The notes under the pieces are model-generated. The model was not told the DNA's origin, did not search any database, and saw nothing but the letters and a program-made list of their open reading frames with translations. Shown piece after piece: positions 59,387 through 64,000 of a stretch of 64,000 bases of DNA. The stretch spans positions 7,254,001-7,318,000 of the forward strand of contig NC_064672.1 in assembly GCF_023278565.1 (NCBI RefSeq), in the 5' to 3' direction. The position numbers were made by a program, and so were the translations under genes. Source of the DNA: Colletotrichum lupini. Its lineage: Eukaryota > Ascomycota > Sordariomycetes > Glomerellales > Glomerellaceae. Numbering within the stretch: the stretch's first letter is position 1; each line of letters begins with the position of its first letter.

Positions 59387-60922
59387 TCACTGGTAGCCGT
59401 GAGGAAGGGTTTCCCTGCGAGGTGTGAGCGAGAGCAACGCCTGAAGAGCTATGGGATTACAGCAATGTAGGTACGGCGACCTGTCTGGATGTTGGAGTAA
59501 AGGGGGGCTGCCCCATGACAGGGTAGATGCTGGTTGGTAATTATTTGTTAATGTGTGTGTTCTTGAGGGATGGCATCTGAACAGGGGAGCCTTCGGGAGG
59601 CGCTGTCTCGTAGCGTCCATGTATCCGTACTCTCTCGAGCTCAGCCAGAACACGACGAGGTGCAATCTTGTGCCGTGACGATTCGGGTCGACCCTAATGC
59701 TACCGATTTCCCTCTTCGAGTTCTGCTTCTCCATGGTCTTGTGAACTCAGGGAACCGACGCAGCTCATGAAATGTTCCGTCCGGTACTTCGTCATGGTGA
59801 CTGGCCTGTTGCTGCAAGGCATCTGCCATACCTAGCTGCCATGCCGCGCCCCCGGGACTTGATTGCCATTGTGTCAATGTCCGATGCCAGCTGCCAGAAG
59901 CGCGTGCTTTGTCAACCACCGCAAGCCGAATAGGGCAGAAATAGAACAGAATGAGAAGGTGGCGCGGAATAGCGTTCTTTGCAAAGTTCGTATACGGTCA
60001 TCCCAGCTTGAAACGAAGCTAAGGAGACGCTTCTGCTGCTTCCAAGCTCCGGCTAGTCGCTGAACCTACCACAACTGTTCCGGCTCGTGAACGGCTCTGC
60101 AGGCTTCTGCCGCATTCCTTCCGGTAGCGAGCCAGAAACGTCATTCCTCCTTGTTGATGCGAAATGGTCGCCCATCTGCATTGCCACTATTGCCTGAGGC
60201 CTGGTGATGTTCGCATCTCCCTTGCAGGTCTCACAAACTTCGATTGTCAGTGGACGAATACCATCGGTACCTGTGATTTGGACCCTGCAGCAACCGGCAA
60301 AGTTTAAATGGCGTAGTCGTTCAGACGGCTCGGAACTCTGATTCTTTGCCAGCAGCCAGACTTGAGCTCCGCCTAAGGCAGTGCTGTAATTGGCGACTGG
60401 CACGACTGGCACGACTGGTTGTCTCCGTAGTGTCGCCAGGGCTGCGGTTGCGTTGATTAATTGGGTTGGAAAAGAATGCATTGAGTCACTTGACTTTGTT
60501 GGCCTATCCACCAATCGAGCCACGCCGCCGCGCGGTGTCGTCCTTCAGTCTACCAGCGGAACCGAGATGGCCACTGCTTGATTCATTTCCCGCGGGCCGT
60601 AATTATTGTGTAGCAAGGGGTCATGAACTGGCTGGCAGCCTGTTAGTCGGACTTGGACTGTGACATTGTCGAGTATTGCCATTTGTTAGGATGTCGAGCG
60701 CCTGACGGCAATCAGCGAGGGCAGTTGGTCTGAATGCAGGTGGACGATCTGAGGGTGCGTGGATGCGTGGGTGCCAAGCTCTGTATGTGTCCTCGATGGC
60801 CCTGCTCCTTTTTGCCTCTTTCTCACTGAACGCAAGCATTCGACCAGGCACACGCTTGTGACGACACGACTCAAGCGCCATGTTAGCTCGGGAGGTTAGC
60901 TGTGGTTGAGACGCAGACACAA

Positions 60923-60923
<1 letters not shown>

Positions 60924-60955
<32 letters not shown>
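60924..60955 (+). repeat. (CA)16 microsatellite
   Basis: Sixteen uninterrupted CA units, complementary to the TG repeat 1.5 kb to the left. Confidence 0.95.
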
Positions 60956-60958
<3 letters not shown>

Positions 60959-63900
60959 ATGATCCTAGAGGCAGGCCGCCAAGTGATGAAGAAGGTTTTC
61001 TTCCCCGCATTCTCCGAGCCCTCAACCACCGTTGATCCGTCCAAGCCATGGGGTAGCGTGCCTGGAGTCTGGAGATGACACAGACTAGGTGGTTGTGACG
61101 ATGTTCTCGATGGCTTCCAGCCCCTTTCCAGTTGGGTAAGACCCAGAGTCCTAGATGGACCTCGTGTCTCCGATGCTACCACATGGCGCAGGATGAGATT
61201 GGTGCCAGGCGGTAGGTGACGGAGGAGAGGCGGGCTGACGGGATCCTGGGTGCGGGTTGCGACGCTTGTTAGTGGCAGGATGAGGGGGTTGTCGGTGAGG
61301 GGAGCGACTTGAGCGGTCAAGGCGATCTTTCTGGGTGTTTTGTCTGCCTCAGCTGGACAGAACACGAAGTCGAGGCTCGTACTTGGGCTGTAGAAAGATG
61401 TATCTTGTAGATTGCAAGGTAAGTCTCAAGAGGAACGGTAGTAGCATGTACTTTGAGCTGCTTGGGTGGCTGCGAATTGGGGAAAGCTGGCACCTAATGT
61501 ATCGCATTCTTAGAGACCCCCGTGGATTCGTAAATAGTTGCCATTGCCCATGCCCTGCCAGGTACTGACGGCACTGAGGTACAGACCAACCACAGGGCAA
61601 AGTTTGGCTTGTCTTTCTGATGAAAGTCAGAAGCGAAGACAGAAGCGAAGACAAAAGATGAGACGAATCCGGGGAAGGTCTCCCAAAGTAGAACTTGTAG
61701 CGGTTGATCAGCGGAGCGTCCTGTCGATATTCTGGGGACTCTTGAAGGAAGTGTCGGGCTGCGGGCAATCGGCGGGAGCATCCAGCGTGAATGGAGACGA
61801 GGACTGGGCGGCGGGTCATAAAGGAACTTCAAGGGACCAGAGCCCACCTCAGGCGGACGATTCGACTCCGCGAGCCCACTGACAAGGAGAGGTTCCCGCC
61901 GACGGTGTTTCCCTCGCGCTGTCCAATCGCATTGGGGGCTGGGACTAAGCAAAGAGCAAAAGTTCTGCCCTCTTTTTCGCCATTCTTCCGTCGATATTGC
62001 TGTGGAGTCGTCGTTCCTCGCCAAGGGCTGGAACTTGGTCCTTGTTAGGTAAGGGAAGGAGAAGTGTTATTCCTAGATTTGTCTTGCCCAAGGACGAGAG
62101 TATCTACAATTCCGCAGGTCCTGGGAATCCAACCATGTCTTGCCTAAGGCTGCATGGAAGTCTGGTGAACCGTGAAGACTGGTGATGGGAGGCAAGCACG
62201 GCACGGTTGCCCCATACTCGCTCCTGCTCTTGCTGCCTCCCACCAACACACCAACGAACCAATGGACACTACAGGTGTACGAAGATCAAACTTTAAGGAA
62301 AGTGCGAGCAATCCTTTGGATACCTACGGGCAGGACACGGGAAACGGGAAGCACACGTGGACGGGAAGTCCGCACCTGCATTTTTGCGGCGTGTCTGCTC
62401 TTTCCGCTCTTTAGGTGTCCATTCATCGGTACTTCGTACCTCACTCTGTGTGCCTCAGGCAAAAGACTATCCAGATCGAGGAAGGTACAGTCGGTTAAGT
62501 TACCTACACCTTTTGCTGTGTGCCTGCCGCTCCCACGCCGTGTCCACGCCTTCCTCGCTCGTTTCCATCGGTGATCACGCCGATCTTCTCCCCCTTCTAC
62601 CTCCAGTGCAGGCAGGCACGCAGTTTATATTCCTGCCGTTGGGACTTGGGTCACTGGCAATACTCCGTAGTCCATGGGATTGGCAATCATGGGCTTTCCC
62701 TCTTTCCTTCCATTCTCCACCGCTGCCGCTGCCATGCCGTTGTGCCTGAGGTGACTTATAAAAAGTCGACAAGTACGTACCTCTTCCGGCACCAAGACTC
62801 TGCCGTCGGGCGCGTGCCTTCTTGGAAGAACTCAAGCCAAGCAGCTTGCCTTCTGCATCTTGTTGCCGCGAGGAGCAAACAAAACACCATTCCGAATCTC
62901 AGTGTCTCTCAGTTTCATCGATAGCTCAGGGAAGCTCACCGAGCATCAGGCATTCATCCGCCGCCTCGGTTTTCATAGTGTTTCCTCGAGCCAGATACAG
63001 ATAGTCTTCCTGCCATTAGATTTAAGCCGTCAGGTAGTTGGCGAGTCCGCTTAGGTTTCATTCTGAATACTCGGTAGGCTTCTGGTCGAACAACAGCACA
63101 CCTCTCAATTCTCAAGTTTTCATCTGATGACCAAACTAGATCCGAGTGGATGGTTCGCTTGTTTGCAACTTTCTTTTTTCATCCCATACTCTGCATCATC
63201 CAGACGCGAGGTCCGTGCCAAACAACGTCGACTTCATCCGCCACTTTGCCATGAGAGATCGCAGCTCGCCCTTCAAGAGTCGAGACAAGAGTGTATCAAA
63301 GAATTTCGACTTGAGTGCAAGTTCACAATGGAAGGTCTTCTTCACCAGACTCGCTCACAGCCTTGGCCTTGCTTCGTAGGCCCGGTTGATGCACGGGGTG
63401 CCGTTGTTTCGTGAGACACGGGGAATCTGCAAGCATCAACATGGGGCCCCAAATCGATGTCTTGCTTCTGTTTACTGGGATATGCAGCCATCCTTGTGGC
63501 TCGGATATTGACTAGCTCCTTCAAAGACGCTGGCCCGCCCATGAAGGCCATTGTGTAGGCCATGTCTAGCCAGGGCTTCGACGACATGTGGGTTTCATCG
63601 AGTGATGATTAGCCTCACTGGACATCTTATCTTCACAAATAGATATTGTGGGATATCTGCATATGCCGTCTCGAGAAGTCTGGGCCGCAGGAGAGAAGCA
63701 GCTGTATGAATGCGCGTCGCTGCGGACGTAAAAACCATCGTCCGATGCTGTTTGTCGTTGGCTATGGAAGCGCTGGTGTTGGTTCAGTGTCGCATTCTCT
63801 TGGAGACAGCCCCCTGAGACGACCAAGGACGGAAAACATTGCAGACAGCAATCCCAGATATGCGCATCGCCAACAAGCTGTCCACTCGCATCTACGTCCC

Positions 63901-64000
63901 GAGCTCTTCCAGCGACGAGCCGCCGCTCTGCACGCTTGCTTCCCAGCCTGTTTTCCTTCGAGCTGCCACTCCTGTTGGCTGCTTGTCGTTGACTTGCAGC

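Larger units (their letters stand above)
58105..64000. other. Long gene-poor interval at window end
   Basis: No frame here has a recognised domain; many overlap antisense. The part to about 59000 is probably promoter and leader of the micro-exon Zn2Cys6 gene. It carries two long dinucleotide repeats and one TACTCCGTA word (62661-62669). A frame from an ATG at 63860 is open to the window end (47 codons) but is too short to judge. Confidence 0.4.

Noticed and set aside
63342..63587. 81-codon minus-strand frame beginning MSSKPWLDMAYTMAF
   Set aside because: It looks more protein-like than its neighbours but has no recognisable domain, no clear splice continuation and no supporting context.
63860..64000. 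Plus-strand frame open to the window end (47 codons)
   Set aside because: Too short to judge; could be the start of a gene lying beyond the window.

Overview
The window is nuclear DNA of a filamentous ascomycete (Pezizomycotina, most likely a Sordariomycete). The evidence is short GT-AG introns of about 40-235 nt with CTAAC-like branch sites, two Zn2Cys6 regulators, a Clr5-ankyrin gene, a TmpL-type adenylation/reductase fusion, and a retrotransposon mutated in the repeat-induced point mutation (RIP) pattern. Species cannot be fixed from the sequence alone. Genes are monocistronic and well separated. Exon coordinates were worked out by hand from splice signals, reading frame and family motifs.

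Layout. 1-11.3 kb: the 3' part of an MFS transporter, a seven-helix membrane protein, a long gene-poor gap, and a seven-exon TmpL-like gene (adenylation domain, six-helix ferric-reductase-like region, FAD/NAD(P) domain). 15.2-16.0 kb: a proline-rich protein. 16.9-24.5 kb: a complete Ty1/copia LTR retrotransposon with 177-bp LTRs, perfect 5-bp target duplication and extreme RIP. 25.0-26.8 kb: a 14-helix MFS drug/H+ antiporter. 28.6 kb: tRNA-His with an intron. 29.5-33.6 kb: a protein with six CxxC...CxxC modules, and SDA1 (60S ribosome biogenesis). 34.6 kb: a split gene for a 57-residue secreted cysteine-rich protein. 35.7-39.9 kb: a Clr5-ankyrin gene cut in two by a 439-bp hAT-type MITE that carries a tRNA-like Pol III unit. 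40.6-44.5 kb: a 1298-residue acidic membrane-anchored protein. 46.5-47.8 kb: the mitochondrial phosphate carrier. 49.4-52.6 and 55.7-58.1 kb: two Zn2Cys6 transcription factors, the second with its zinc cluster spread over four exons including 13-nt and 10-nt micro-exons. 58.1-64 kb: no supportable gene, only simple repeats.

The genes do not form an evident biosynthetic cluster. Housekeeping loci (SDA1, phosphate carrier, tRNA) are mixed with accessory ones (transporters, TmpL-like, secreted protein, Clr5-ankyrin) and two transposon insertions. The long copia element is saturated with RIP-type changes while the short MITE is not, which fits a length threshold for RIP. The most notable items are the MITE-broken ankyrin gene, the Pol III-like unit inside the MITE, the reciprocal RIP boundary inside the two LTRs, the micro-exon zinc cluster, and a nine-base word (TACTCCGTA) that recurs in non-coding DNA far above chance.
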